Below are positions 44,310 through 54,429 of a stretch of DNA of 55,542 nt, piece by piece (position 1 is the first letter of the stretch; each line of letters begins with the position of its first letter). Below the pieces are notes generated by a model, which saw nothing but the letters and a program-made list of their open reading frames with translations, was not told the origin of the DNA and did not search any database. A program made the translations under genes and the position numbers. This stretch comes from Welwitschia mirabilis (lineage: Eukaryota > Gnetophyta > Gnetopsida > Welwitschiales), in the NCBI GenBank assembly GCA_051453625.1, contig JBOZIK010000001.1:3222760-3278301 (forward strand), given 5' to 3'.

Positions 44310-44700
44310 CTTTTGAACTTATGTGTTATGTAAGTGACTTTACAATAGAAGCAATGTTAAGATAAAGAGTTGATAAAAATCAAACTGTAATTCACTATAA
44401 TAGTAAAACCTTAAATAATGCTCAAATCAATTACACTATCATAGAGAAGGAGCTTCTAGCTATTTTCTTTATCTTTAAAAAATTTAGGCAATATCCTTTA
44501 GGATCTAAGGTAATTATTTACATTGATCACTCAACCCTTAGATATCTTTTTGTTAAAAAGGATTCAAAACATATCTTATTAGATGGATCCTCCTTCTTTA
44601 AGAATTTGATTTACATATTAAGAATATGAAAGGCTTTAATAATGTTATTGTAGATTACCTTTCACACATATCTCCAAATAATCTATAAACATTTTTACTT
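44310..44700 (+). pseudogene. RNase H (element D)
   Basis: The block SDFTIEAML (about 44332-44358) carries the first catalytic Asp, EKELLAIFF (about 44444-44470) the Glu and YIDHSTLRYLF (about 44519-44551) the next Asp. VIHYNSKTLNNAQINYT lies between. The closing 'VENVVADHLSR' block appears near 44640-44670 in another frame. One stop (Arg/Gln position) and a frame change break it. Confidence 0.8.
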
Positions 44701-44859
44701 ATTGATGATACTTTTCCTAACAAACATCTCTTTCAGTCAAAGAAATACTTGGTTTGTAGATATTACTAGTTATTTTGTTTATAAAACTATTCCTTTCCAC
44801 TAGATCATTAATGATTAAAAGAGGTTATTAAGCTAATATTTCTTTTTGGATAGCCCCTA

Positions 44860-45730
44860 CCTTTTTAAATATTACTCAGATCAAGTCATTTACAAATGTA
44901 TCCCTCAAAGTAACATCTAAGAAATACTTAAACATTATCATTTTGAGTCTTGTAAGGCTTACTACTTAGCTAACAAGACTGTAATAAGAATCCTCTAATT
45001 CAGTTTTATTAGTGATCAATTTTTAAAGACTCCTATCTTTACTATAAATCTTGTGATAAATATTAATATTTAGGAAGTCTTTCTCATAGAAAAATGATAT
45101 CATTAAATCCCAGCCTGTCTCTTGAACCCTTCGACATATGGGGAATTGATTTATAAGGCCCTTATCCATCATCTAGTGGGCATTAATGTATTCTTATTTA
45201 TATTAACCATGTAGTTAAATGGATCAAAGCTTATGGTTGTCAACAAAATGATGCTAAAACTATAGTTAAATTCTTTAAAAATAATGTTTTAACTCATTTT
45301 AATTATCCACATGTTTTAATTAGTGATGAAGAGACACACTTTTGTAATAAAATATTCAATAACCTTCTCACTAAATATGGGGTTACACATAAAGTTGCAA
45401 CATCTTATCACCTTTAAACAAGTAGCCAAGTTGAGGTTACACATAGGGAACTTAATAAAATCCTTTAAAAAGTAGTAAACTTAATATAAAAAGACTGGTC
45501 TTTTAGACTTAACAATGTCTTATGGGTGTATTACATGGCTTATAAAACACCCTTAGGGATGTTACCTTTTTGATTAATCTATAGTAAATCATGTCAGTTA
45601 CCTATATAACTTGAGCATAGGGCTTACTAGGTGATCAATAATATGAACTTAGACTTAGAGGTCACAAAGAAAAATAGCGCCATACAACTTAATGGACTAG
45701 ATAAAAATTAGAAGTGATGGCTATAATAGC
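44860..45730 (+). pseudogene. Integrase (element D)
   Basis: Zinc-binding part: HFESCKAYYLANKTVIRIL (about 44939-44995). Catalytic core: PFDIWGIDF (45127-45153) with the first Asp, LISDEETHFCN (about 45316-45348) with the second Asp, and SSQVEVTHRELNKIL (about 45424-45468) carrying the Glu-bearing helix. Then LNNVLWVYYMAYKTPLGMLP (about 45510-45569) and QLPI-LEHRAY (about 45598-45630) complete the Athila-like integrase pattern. In-frame stops sit at GIDF-stop-GP, HL-stop-T and KIL-stop-K, positions usually Trp/Met, Gln and Glu/Gln. Confidence 0.85.
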
Positions 45731-45739
45731 ATAAGAATA

Positions 45740-46100
45740 AATAAGGATAGGATGAATAAGTTTCATGATTAATATATCCTTAGAAAAACTTTTCAGAAGG
45801 GAAAACTAATCTTACTATGTAACTCACACTTACATCTTTTTCTAGGAAAGCTAGTAGCTTAGTGGAAGGAATCTTTCTTAATAAAAAAAAGGTTTTGCCA
45901 CATAGAGTTATTTTCATTGAAAATACCAAAAACAATTAACTCCTTAAAGTTAACGAACATCATCTAAAACATTATCACTCATTTCACAATCCTTTTAAAC
46001 CTTATCATTTACTACATCCATTGTTGAACTACTCTATCAAATTCACAACCATCCACTCAAACCATCAACCCATGAGTTTTTGAGACTTATTGATCCAAGT
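45740..46100 (+). pseudogene. C-terminal tail of Pol (element D)
   Basis: Decayed block including VLLCNSHLHLFLGKLV (about 45814-45860), matching the 'VLLFNSRLKLFPGKL' segment after integrase in this lineage, and ENTKNN-LLKVNEHHLKHY (about 45918-45973), the usual '...F.VNGQRLKHY' ending. Confidence 0.65.
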
Positions 46101-46109
46101 TAAAAGCCC

Positions 46110-47516
46110 TTAAAACAAAAATTAATAATAAGTGATCATGTTATCATTTGAGTAATGATTAATATCTAGTTTACTAATGAGTTTTTAAGGGAAAGAATGC
46201 TTATTTTAAGCAGGCTATTAAGAAAGCATTTACTTAGGGGCTTTGGTTTTGGAAAAACTTAGTTAAAATGGTGGAGTCTACCTTTACATGTGATTTTTAA
46301 GTAAAAAATCCTTTAATAGGGATAAGATTTGTCTTTAATAGGCTAATGAGATAATTACCCCCCTAAAAGTGCATAAAAAATATGTATGGGAATATGAAGC
46401 AAAGAAAATAATATATCTTTTCTCAAAAAGCACATAACACTAATCATGTAGTTAGTTCTAGTTAACTACATCAAGGTTATGAATGCCTGCTAGTAACGTA
46501 GATCTAATGATTTGTTTGTGACATGTTTAACTGCATTGGATTTATAAATGCTTACTGGTAATGCAACACTAATTTCTACATTATAAAACATGCTTAACTC
46601 TATTGGCAAAAAATGTCATAACACTGGATGCTCAATGTGGTTTAAAGGCATAATACTAAGGACNNNNNNNNNNNNNNNNNNNNNNNNNNNNNNNNNNNNN
46701 NNNNNNNNNNNNNNNNNNNNNNNNNNNNNNNNNNNNNNNNNNNNNNNNNNNNNNNNNNNNNNNAACATGCTTAACTCTATTGGCAAAAAATGTCATAACA
46801 CTGGATGCTCAATGTGGTTTAAAGGCATAATACTAAGGACATATGTAAAAGTGGATATGAAAAATAAAGAAATAAAAAGATGGAAATTGAAGGCCTTATG
46901 TAAACTATTATCTCTTTACTTTCATACTGAGGTTTTACATTGATTCCTTATATTCTTATGGGTTACTTGCTTAAAAATTAACTTGGTTAATAACACGGTC
47001 AATTGAAAAATACAAAATTTAATAAAGGACAGATAAATTAGGATAGTTTACTTATTTATTCATTAGTTTTTGGTTTTAATCCATTCACCCTTTTTCCATC
47101 TCATTTACCTCACATCACTTCACCACATTCCACTTCTTATCATTTTTATGAGAATTAACTCCTATGGCATTAACTATTTTTATGAGTAGTTTTTCCACTT
47201 AGAACATGTTTAGTTGTAAATAGCTAGTCTTTTTTCTTAGCTTAATTTTATTTTCAATGGAATAACTCTTTGTGATTTCTCTATGCCTATTTTCTCAAAT
47301 AACTTAATATTTTCATCATAAAATTTGAGGACAAAGTTGAGTTTGATTAGGGGATGCAGCATCTTAATTTTCACATTGATGCCTTGATTACATAAAATTG
47401 GTCATTAAATTTTTAAGTTATATCATTGGCACATTTGACATGCTCTTGAAACAAACAAATTTTCCATGTTTAACCATTTTGTTATCAACATTTTGCTAAT
47501 GCACTAGTAAAATACT
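46110..47516 (+). other. 3' non-coding region of element D
   Basis: No env-like ORF could be recognised. Around 46440-46600 short segments such as ACATGCTTAACT and GCTTACTGGTAATGCA recur imperfectly. It contains the 100-N gap with identical 77-bp flanks described separately. Confidence 0.6.
46587..46840. other. Assembly artefact: 77-bp exact duplicate around a 100-N gap
   Basis: Bases 46587-46663 and 46764-46840 are identical, separated by exactly 100 N (46664-46763). Surrounding repeats have all diverged, so perfect identity is best explained by two contigs sharing an unmerged 77-base overlap. The true sequence very likely has one copy and no gap. Confidence 0.9.
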
Positions 47517-47528
47517 AGTTAGGAGGTG
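47517..47528 (+). other. Polypurine tract of element D
   Basis: GTTAGGAGGTG-type purine run directly before the 3' LTR start TGCTAACATG. Confidence 0.7.
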
Positions 47529-48787
47529 TGCTAACATGTAAAACTTGATAATTATATCAAGTGTTTTAAGCCAATGTTTTATAAATGAATATATTAATTT
47601 AATTATTTTAATAATAAAATATGTCTTTTATTATTTTTAAAATAAAATTAAATGTTATGTCTTTCTCCATATTAAATCATAAATATTTAGCCACTTTTCT
47701 AATACATGATGGAAAATGGACTTAATTCCACATAAAACAATGATAGAAAACGGAGACATGAGATGGTAACAGGTAGCAGAAGTAATCAAAGACATGTGGC
47801 AAAGGCATGTGGAGGTGGCATTAGAGACATGTGGCGATAACACTGGTTGGTAGAGGAATTTGACTTCAAAGATCACATGTTGGACTTATCATGACGAAGA
47901 CTCCCCTAAATACAACATGATGAAGGCTCCATCAAACGCTACCTAATAGCCTCAACCAAATGCTACAAGATAGAATTTTATATACCTAATGCTACATTAT
48001 GAAGATTCTACCTAATGCTATAAGCTAAGAGTTATAACAACTTCTCACCCCAATCTCTCCCTATAAAAGAGCCTTAAACCCTTCATTGTAGGCATCTTTG
48101 CCTTAGCGAAATTGAAGACTTTGGAGCATCGACTTGTGATGGCTTTCTAGCGACTCTTTAGGGGAGTGAGATATTCTTTTAAGATTTCTAAGAAGTTATT
48201 CTTGCTTTTTTATTCCTTTGTTATAATTTTGTTCTTTTTGTAATGCAAAATTTATTTTTCTTTGATCTTGATTTATGAGTAGTATCATAATTAGGATGCT
48301 TAGATAACTTCTTTAATTATCAAGTTTAGTTTAGTTATGTGAATTTCTCTTATTACTTAGTCTTTTTAATTTTATAGATTTTGAGTGCTTTACAGGTCCT
48401 TACTTTCTATTATTATTTAATATTAAAGTTTTAGTTAAATTTAGTATTTATCATTTGTTGGATGAGATTATGCTCTATGAATTAGATAGAAAGCACTTGA
48501 TGGTTTTTATTATTTTGTAGAAAGATGATTAGATAACTTTGGAGTGAAGTATTATGAAGGACAAATTGACAATACCTTGGAGATAGTTAACTTCCATACT
48601 CTCTTAGACAAATTTTAAAACCAATTCTAAATTTCATGTATTCTTCTCTTTTATTTCCTTATTGTAACTTGCATTAGTATTAAAGTTAGTGCAATTTTAG
48701 CCAATACTCAAGGTTATCCCTGAGAAAGAATGATACTAGGGGGTGTACTTGGTTTAAATCCAAGTCATTATACTATAAAGTTAATTA
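47529..48787 (+). repeat. 3' LTR of element D (1259 bp)
   Basis: Starts TGCTAACATG and ends GTTAATTA (CA decayed to TA). It matches 38337-39579 along its length with scattered, mainly transition, differences. Confidence 0.92.
48062..48069 (+). promoter_or_regulatory. TATA-box-like site in D 3' LTR
   Basis: TATAAAAG within CTCTCCCTATAAAAGAGCC. The corresponding place in the 5' LTR (about 38870) has lost this segment, so the copy that would drive the element lacks its TATA box. Confidence 0.6.
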
Positions 48788-48792
48788 ATCTT
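48788..48792. other. Target-site duplication ATCTT, right copy (element D)
   Basis: Exact repeat of 38332-38336. Confidence 0.9.
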
Positions 48793-49276
48793 CTCCAATG
48801 TCACATATTGAATTTACAATATTAGAAACTCTAGTAAAGTACTTATGAACTTATTATTCATGGTTCATCTTGAGATCTTTAAACTAATTTATCCATATGA
48901 GAAGATTTGATTGTTTTACAACTAAAGTTCATTCATATGTTTCAATAAGAACATTCCAAATTTCTTATGCTATTTTATAACCTACTATTTTATTGAACTC
49001 TTCTATAGATAAAATATAATAAAGGACATTTTTATCTTTAGAGTTATACATAAAATCAACTTTCTATTTGTATTTCTAATCATTTCTGGTTTTGATCTAG
49101 GTAATGGTATTACCTTTAGCATTTATTTTGGTTTTAGTAAGATCTGTGTAACCTTCTTATATGCTTTACCATACCTAAAACTCAAAAAAGTATAAGCACA
49201 CCCACATGCTCATCTTCCAATAGGTATAGTTTATTTCATAAAAGAGTGGAGGTCTAACTAATGGCATCCTTTCCAT
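48788..49276 (-). pseudogene. copia gag, N-terminal part (element E)
   Basis: On the minus strand an ATG at 49276 starts MERMPLVRPPLFYEINYTYW, the N-terminal hallmark of Ty1/copia gag ('RPP.FDG.NY..WK'). Then MSMWVCLYF, a frame reading GYTDLTKT, KNVLYYILSIEEFNKIVGYK (about 49035-48976), EIWNVLIETYE (about 48968-48936), QVK-like and FKDLKMNHE (about 48885-48860), and FTRVSNIVNSICDIGED (about 48842-48792). These match the order 'AK..WD.L...YEG', 'FKM...E.I..M..RF..I.N.L...G' of the family. The gene stops at the ATCTT target site and resumes at 38331. Stops lie mainly at Trp, Gln and Arg positions. Confidence 0.85.
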
Positions 49277-49310
49277 TGTTTACTTAAGAAAGTTGCTTCT
49301 TTTCATAAGT

Positions 49311-49326
49311 TCCTACTTTGATATCA
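49311..49326 (-). other. Primer-binding site of element E
   Basis: On the minus strand TGATATCAAAGTAGGA is a decayed TGGTATCAGAGCAGG (initiator tRNA-Met), one base beyond the LTR end. All four changes are G-to-A or C-to-T. Confidence 0.8.
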
Positions 49327-49426
49327 CTGAAGGATCATTAAAATTAGAGGAAAGGGGTGAATGAATTTCATCAAATAAATTTAAACTAATAATAAAATGG
49401 AAATGCATAATAAACAATACCTTACC

Positions 49427-49680
49427 AAGATAATATGGTTCCCTAACCTAGGTACGTTTACATACAGAGGGTAGCTTCTACTCACACTTGTAGATATTCT
49501 TGANNNNNNNNNNNNNNNNNNNNNNNNNNNNNNNNNNNNNNNNNNNNNNNNNNNNNNNNNNNNNNNNNNNNNNNNNNNNNNNNNNNNNNNNNNNNNNNNN
49601 NNNAAGATAATATGGTTCCCTAACCTAGGTACGTTTACATACAGAGGGTAGCTTCTACTCACACTTGTAGATATTCTTGA
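49427..49680. other. Assembly artefact: 77-bp exact duplicate around a 100-N gap
   Basis: Bases 49427-49503 and 49604-49680 are identical and separated by exactly 100 N. The 3' LTR has only one copy of this segment (about 32120-32198). This second 77-base case shows a common assembly cause, probably a k-mer-sized overlap. Confidence 0.92.
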
Positions 49681-49692
49681 TCTATAAGAAAA

Positions 49693-49947
49693 TAGTGGTT
49701 TTTTAGCATACCACCAATATTACAACAAATAAGAGTCTTATTACAAGGTAGCATTTTCTTTCCTACAAGGAAATAGTGGTTTTTATAGGTGCACTACGAA
49801 CCTTACAATAGTGAGAGTCTCCTTGCAAGGTAGTACTGTCTCCTCTATAAGGGAATAGTGGTTTTTATAAGTGCATTATAGATTTTGCAATAGTGAGATT
49901 CTTCTTACAAGGCATCACTCTCTTTTTCATAACAAAATAATGGTTTT
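49693..49947. repeat. ~82-bp tandem repeat in E 5' LTR (three units)
   Basis: TAGTGGTTTT at 49693, 49774 and 49856, TAATGGTTTT at 49938: spacings 81, 82 and 82, identical to the 3' LTR. The array therefore predates the insertion of E. Confidence 0.85.
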
Positions 49948-51800
49948 CTAGATTATCAATAATCTTATAACAAATAAGTACTCATAGGTACTATCTCAAA
50001 TGCACATCCATTCAATATTACCTTATAAAGAGATTAATTCAATAATGGACTTACAATAATATTCAATAATAAGATAGTTTACAATGTAAAATCAAAAGTA
50101 CAATGTAATAATAAGTCTATAGATTTAGCTTTAATGAATATTTTATATCCTTGTTGTTATTATCATTATAAGTGTAAATGAAGAATGTAGTAATGGAAAT
50201 CCAAGAGTGAATGATAAAAGTAACAAAAGATTCTTTTAAAATGATTCCTTTAATTATTTTTGAGAATTTTATTTCACCTATGTGTTCTTTATTCTTGATC
50301 TGATCATTATTTTCTAAGATTTAAAAGATGAGTATTTATTGAGGTCTGAATTCTTCTTATTTATTTTGTGATGTTGAGGCTTTATATGGTTAAAGATGAT
50401 CTAGCCATTTAAGCTTGAAAGTAGCCATTTAACTCTGTAATTATTGTGCAACAGATAGAAAACATTTAGGTGTCAGGTGTGTAACTTTATTTTTTATCAA
50501 CATGAACTTTAGTCCAAGACATATTCATTTTTATAGATATCTACTAATAGTTAGATGTATTTACCTTGTAGACATATTTAGTCAACTTACTCATATTTTG
50601 ATGAAACATACTCTATATATCTATGGACCTTTATGATCATGTATTTGCAATGTACAAGTTGATAGCTTATTTAAAAAATAAGATACTAGTTAAAAACTAG
50701 ATTAACTATGTTACTTATTTCAGCATAGTATAAATATCTTCAAACATGTAGACATCTTCATCTATGTTAAGTTTAACTTTCAGCATAGTTATCTTAATGA
50801 GATAGTTGTCTTAAGTCTGTGACATGATTTTTGATACATTCAAGATTCCAATTTCCTACATGTCTTCACCAGAGATGTATTTAATTTTCCAGACATCTTT
50901 AGACAAGTGATTTTGTAGTTTAGCATTTCATCAGTTTTATGAGATATTGTCTTTGAAGATTCATCATAGTCTAAGGCCTATTAATATCTAATGTTCTTAG
51001 TATTGGCCTATCTACATAATAACATAAAATAGTTGATAAGTAAAATTATTAAAACTAAATTTACCAATGTTATGATGTGAATTTATGTAATCTTGAAGAC
51101 CTTTAGGTAAACCTATAAACCAAATAACGTGCAGAAAAACACATACTAGTATAGATAGAAGTTCACCTAAATGTCATAACCCCAATGAAGGCACTAGGCT
51201 CAGATTAGAGAATTGATTTCTAAAGATATTTTAAGTATTTTATCTTTTAATAACTAAAAGTAAATAACAAAGTAAAATGCAATGAAATGAAAATGGAGAT
51301 GAAATGCAAATGAAAATAAAATGAATTCTATTAGATTTTATTCCTCCTGTCACAAAAACTAGATCTTTATAATTTAAATCAATTAAGAAGAGTACTCAAC
51401 TTATTCCTAATTAATGTGAACAATGAAATATACTAAGTAGAATCTGGAATGCAATGTGAAATGGAAATGGAATAACCATGCAAATCTAATACTCACAAAA
51501 GTCAACATTCACACAGGTTGTCCTAATGATATAAATAAATTACAAGGCTATGACTTAAACTATAATCAACTTAAACCATAAGAGATATAAATAGAATTAG
51601 AATTAAGAAGAGTAATTGTATTGACTTTAAAGAACTTTACATCCACTTATAACAAAGTAGTAGCACCTTAATGGAAGAAACTTAGCATAACACCAAGAAA
51701 ACTCCTTTCTGTAGCTGCTGGATGGAACTCTTATCCTTCAATGTTTTATCATAAGCATATCAGATATAAAATATGACAAAGAAATAAAGGAGGGGAAGGG

Positions 51801-51808
51801 TATTTATA
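51801..51808 (-). promoter_or_regulatory. TATA-box-like site in LTR F
   Basis: On the minus strand TATAAATA followed by CCC, at the position equivalent to 21598-21605 in LTR A. Confidence 0.5.
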
Positions 51809-51927
51809 GTTTTACATTGAGGTTCTAGAAACTCAACTCTAGAAGTCAGAAAAGAAATCCTAATAGCTCAAATGAATTGCTTGACCCCATTGTAAAGATA
51901 ATTTTGTTTGACCATTAAAAAATAGAT

Positions 51928-51953
51928 ATCGTCCTAACTATTGTGGGGATGAC
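51928..51953. repeat. Hairpin motif in LTR F
   Basis: ATCGTCC...GGGGATGAC, with a further GTCATCCT at 51963-51970. In intact form the arms would be GTCATCC and GGATGAC. Confidence 0.6.
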
Positions 51954-52317
51954 AGAGGAGCTGTCATCCTATGTTAAAAGGAACTTTATTAGCTTCATGT
52001 CCTACTATAAACTCCACAACTTTTTTCCATGTCAGCAGTGCTATCATCCTACCTATTGTGTGGACAATAGAGGGGATGGCATACTTCCTTATCTTCAATC
52101 TCAAAAGTAAGTTAGTATTTTTCATGATGAATCCTTCTTCTAAGTATGTAGTATTAGAATCATCCTAAGAAACCTCCAAATATGCTAAGAATTACCTATT
52201 TTATTGATCATCCTATCAGATCTCCATAATCATCAATATTGCATCTAAACTTAAATAAATGTCCTACAAAAGCACTTTAAACAAATCATAAAATTCCTAC
52301 AAATTGGCATCACAACA

Positions 52318-53750
52318 TAGCCTTTTACTTAGCCTTATCAGTCCCTAACAAGATGAGCGATCAACTACATTATGAGCCAGTTTGACTAAAACAACATTAA
52401 AAAAATGTAAATTGAGTTCAATTAAATCTTTTAAGAAGAGATATCACAAATAGCCTAACTAATACAAATGATAAAACTATCCCTAAGCCCCCTACTTAAG
52501 CATGTTATGATAGAATAAATGAATGTCATACACATATAGAAATCATAAAAATGTAACATTGGTAGCTCATGGAATAATAATGTATATGCATATTACAAAA
52601 ATAGTGACAATGGATTATTATGACAGACTTAAGTAGTGATAATCTCAAAGGAGTAATGCATTTAAGTTTATTAATGTAATTCATAATTTCAAAAGGATAG
52701 ATTAGATATGATATTCTTTTTTAGATGATATGAAACATAGCTAAAAAAAGAAAAAAAAAAAACTTTATTAGAGTGCTATTGTATTCTTATAAGATAAGGT
52801 CCATGAATTTATTCAATTAACATGAAAAATAAATATGAACAACTCATCATGTACATATAATGTGAAAGCTTAAAACATGATCCTTTCAAAAATTTGTGCT
52901 CTAAATCACAAAATAAAGGCCAAAAAGATGTTCACCTAAGCAAGACATCTTGAATTACATCAAAGAGAAAGAAAGAGTGTCATCTCGTCCATTGTGGGGA
53001 TGACAAGCATGGGACAACAATGATAAATTAGAATATCTGGAGAGAAAAGACAAATCAAAAAATGTGAAAAGTAAGCAAACACATAAAAAATAGCAGAAAA
53101 AAGGAGAAAAAATATAGAAAGAAAAGAAATAAGCTGAAAAACATGCCCATGGTGGAGAGGGATGCATGGAGAAAAGTGAAAAATAGAGGAAAATGCACTA
53201 AGTAAAAAGAAAAAATGCTCACAAACTTCACAAATGTGCCCAAAATCATGGAAAAATAAAAACTAGAACTCAGCAGAGCATGAAACCTATTAAGAATCAA
53301 TCATCTCTAGAATCTAGAAAAATACATCATCTAGGAAATGATGAAATTCATAATATTATGCTAAAAAATTATGAAAAATGATTTTTAAAAATCCAATAGA
53401 ATAGCTAAAGAAAAACAAAAGAAAAATGAACAACTAAGAGCATGAAGAAGATTGCTTTCTTACCCTAAAGTTTAACCTAATAAGTTCTCTTAGTAACAAT
53501 CATAAAATCACTTAATGAAAGATTCATGATAGTATGTAGAGATTATAAAGTAACACTCAATTAGGTAATGATTATGATGATGTCAAGTATATATAATGTT
53601 ATCAAATAATAAATGATAATAAAAATTATTTAAAATAGGAATTTACAAGCTACCATATAAAAACAACACTAGAATCCAAAAAGTAAAGTGATCATGTGAA
53701 AGTATTCTAAAGAAATGAATAAAATGAGTTTAGAAAATAAGCAATGCCTT
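52318..53750 (-). other. 3' non-coding region of element F
   Basis: No gene. A purine-rich tract beside the LTR (AAGGCTAAGTAAAAGGC, about 52338-52322, minus) is the probable PPT. A second purine run, AAGTAGGGGG, lies at about 52499-52490. Hairpin motif at 52980-53004 (CATCTCGTCC...GGGGATGAC). The A-rich stretch 53040-53290 gives hydrophobic ORFs on the minus strand that are compositional only. Confidence 0.55.
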
Positions 53751-53759
53751 TGATAATAC

Positions 53760-53965
53760 TAGGGACACCACTAATCTTATATCCTTAAAGTGCAATTTAT
53801 CCTACCATGATGAGGGAAGTGCAACCACTATTAGAGGAATAAGGACCTGCACAGCATAGCCAACTGAACCCCTAGTGGAGTTCGCACAACTACCATATTG
53901 CACTACTAAAGGTCCCTCTTGGGAATATTTGATCTAATGTGCTTGTGGTAGGACATCATGGTGCT
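53760..53965 (-). repeat. Conserved 3' region block shared with element A
   Basis: On the minus strand ATGATGTCCTACCACAAGCAC (53960 downward; 20-base core), CCCAAGAGGGACCTTTAGTAG and CCTCATCATGG blocks match 26660-26820 and 27235-27390 of element A. F has one copy, A has two. Confidence 0.7.
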
Positions 53966-54027
53966 CATGTTTTTGAGATATAACATAAAAGAGTGTGGTT
54001 TTTATTTCTTTTATTTTCTTTTCTTTC

Positions 54028-54029
<2 letters not shown>

Positions 54030-54058
<29 letters not shown>

Positions 54059-54061
54059 TTT
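54030..54061 (+). repeat. (TTC)n/T-tract microsatellite
   Basis: About seven TTC units followed by eleven T. On F's coding strand this is a GAA tract, equivalent to the (AAG)15 of element A. Confidence 0.9.
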
Positions 54062-54429
54062 GGTGAACATTCCACATGACCAAGTACTTAAAATAATAAA
54101 AGTAAAGTAATGAGATGAGTAACAAAGTATGAACATGTAAAAATAACTAATTACTCATACCATTAAAATAAAATAAAAGAACCAAGGCATCTTTCTTTAA
54201 AATGAAGTTCATAGATATAAGAATGTCTGAAGATTAGATGAAGCTAATTTTATCATCTAAATACCCAAGTAAAGTATTACTGATCATGGAAACTTCATAA
54301 GTAAATACATATGTCAAGTTAAAAATATTCAAGTGATAACATAATGTTTACCTAAGAAATGACTTAAAAAGGAATTTAGATAATGGCAAAAGAAAGGTCC
54401 TCCTCATTAAGATGAGATTACAATACAAG

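Larger units (their letters stand above)
38337..48787 (+). mobile_element. Element D: complete Athila-like Ty3/gypsy element nested in E
   Basis: All structural parts are present in order: 5' LTR 38337-39579, Asp-type primer-binding site at 39585, gag, protease region (mostly in an 895-N gap), RT, RNase H, integrase, 3' non-coding region, polypurine tract 47517-47528 and 3' LTR 47529-48787. A perfect ATCTT duplication flanks it. The gag, the PBS type and the 'FHG...LESEDPYLHHKEF' and 'WRMCINYKKLN' type motifs place it in the Athila-like lineage. Its reading frames are interrupted, so it is not autonomous now. It inserted into element E's gag, so it is younger than E. Confidence 0.92.
32018..51067 (-). 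mobile_element. Element E: copia-like LTR retrotransposon interrupted by element D
   Basis: On the minus strand the 5' LTR is 51067-49328 and the 3' LTR 33590-32023, direct copies of each other. A primer-binding site (49326-49311), a copia gag start and, at the other end, a polypurine tract (33604-33591) are correctly placed. The gag gene is split by element D (38337-48787). Leaving out D with one target-site copy, and the 177-base gap artefact, E is about 8.4 kb. Its pol is not recognisable: between gag and PPT lie a hairpin array and a remnant like 'putative plant transposon protein'. The expected target-site duplication is TTCTA (32018-32022); its partner should lie beyond element F, outside the window. 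Confidence 0.8.
49328..51067 (-). repeat. 5' LTR of element E
   Basis: Its lower end is plus-strand TGAAGGATC at 49328. The upper end ATTTACCAA at 51067 lacks the terminal CA seen in the other LTR (TTTACCAACA at 33590) because element F begins there. It measures 1740 bases as given; removing the 177-base gap artefact leaves 1563, in agreement with the 1568-base 3' LTR. Confidence 0.85.
51068..52317 (-). repeat. 3' LTR of element F (1250 bp)
   Basis: On the minus strand it starts TGTTGTGATGCCAATTTG (52317) and ends CACATCATAACA (51068). The ends form a 10-bp terminal inverted repeat with one mismatch, TGTTGTGATG/CATCATAACA. It matches both A LTRs. A TATA-like box is at 51801-51808 (minus), and hairpin motifs at 51928-51953 and 52041-52082. 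Confidence 0.85.

Noticed and set aside
46590-46943. 117-codon ORF with two identical halves
   Set aside because: The halves are the 77-bp assembly duplicate on each side of a 100-N gap.
49381-49662. 93-codon ORF with a repeated segment
   Set aside because: Same artefact, inside the non-coding LTR of element E.
52955-53300. Phe/Leu/Ser-rich ORFs that look like membrane proteins
   Set aside because: They are the complement of an A-rich 3' non-coding tract. Two frames are open at once and no homologous block is seen in A or G.
53934-54125. Lys/Arg-rich ORF (basic protein)
   Set aside because: The basic run is the GAA microsatellite translated.
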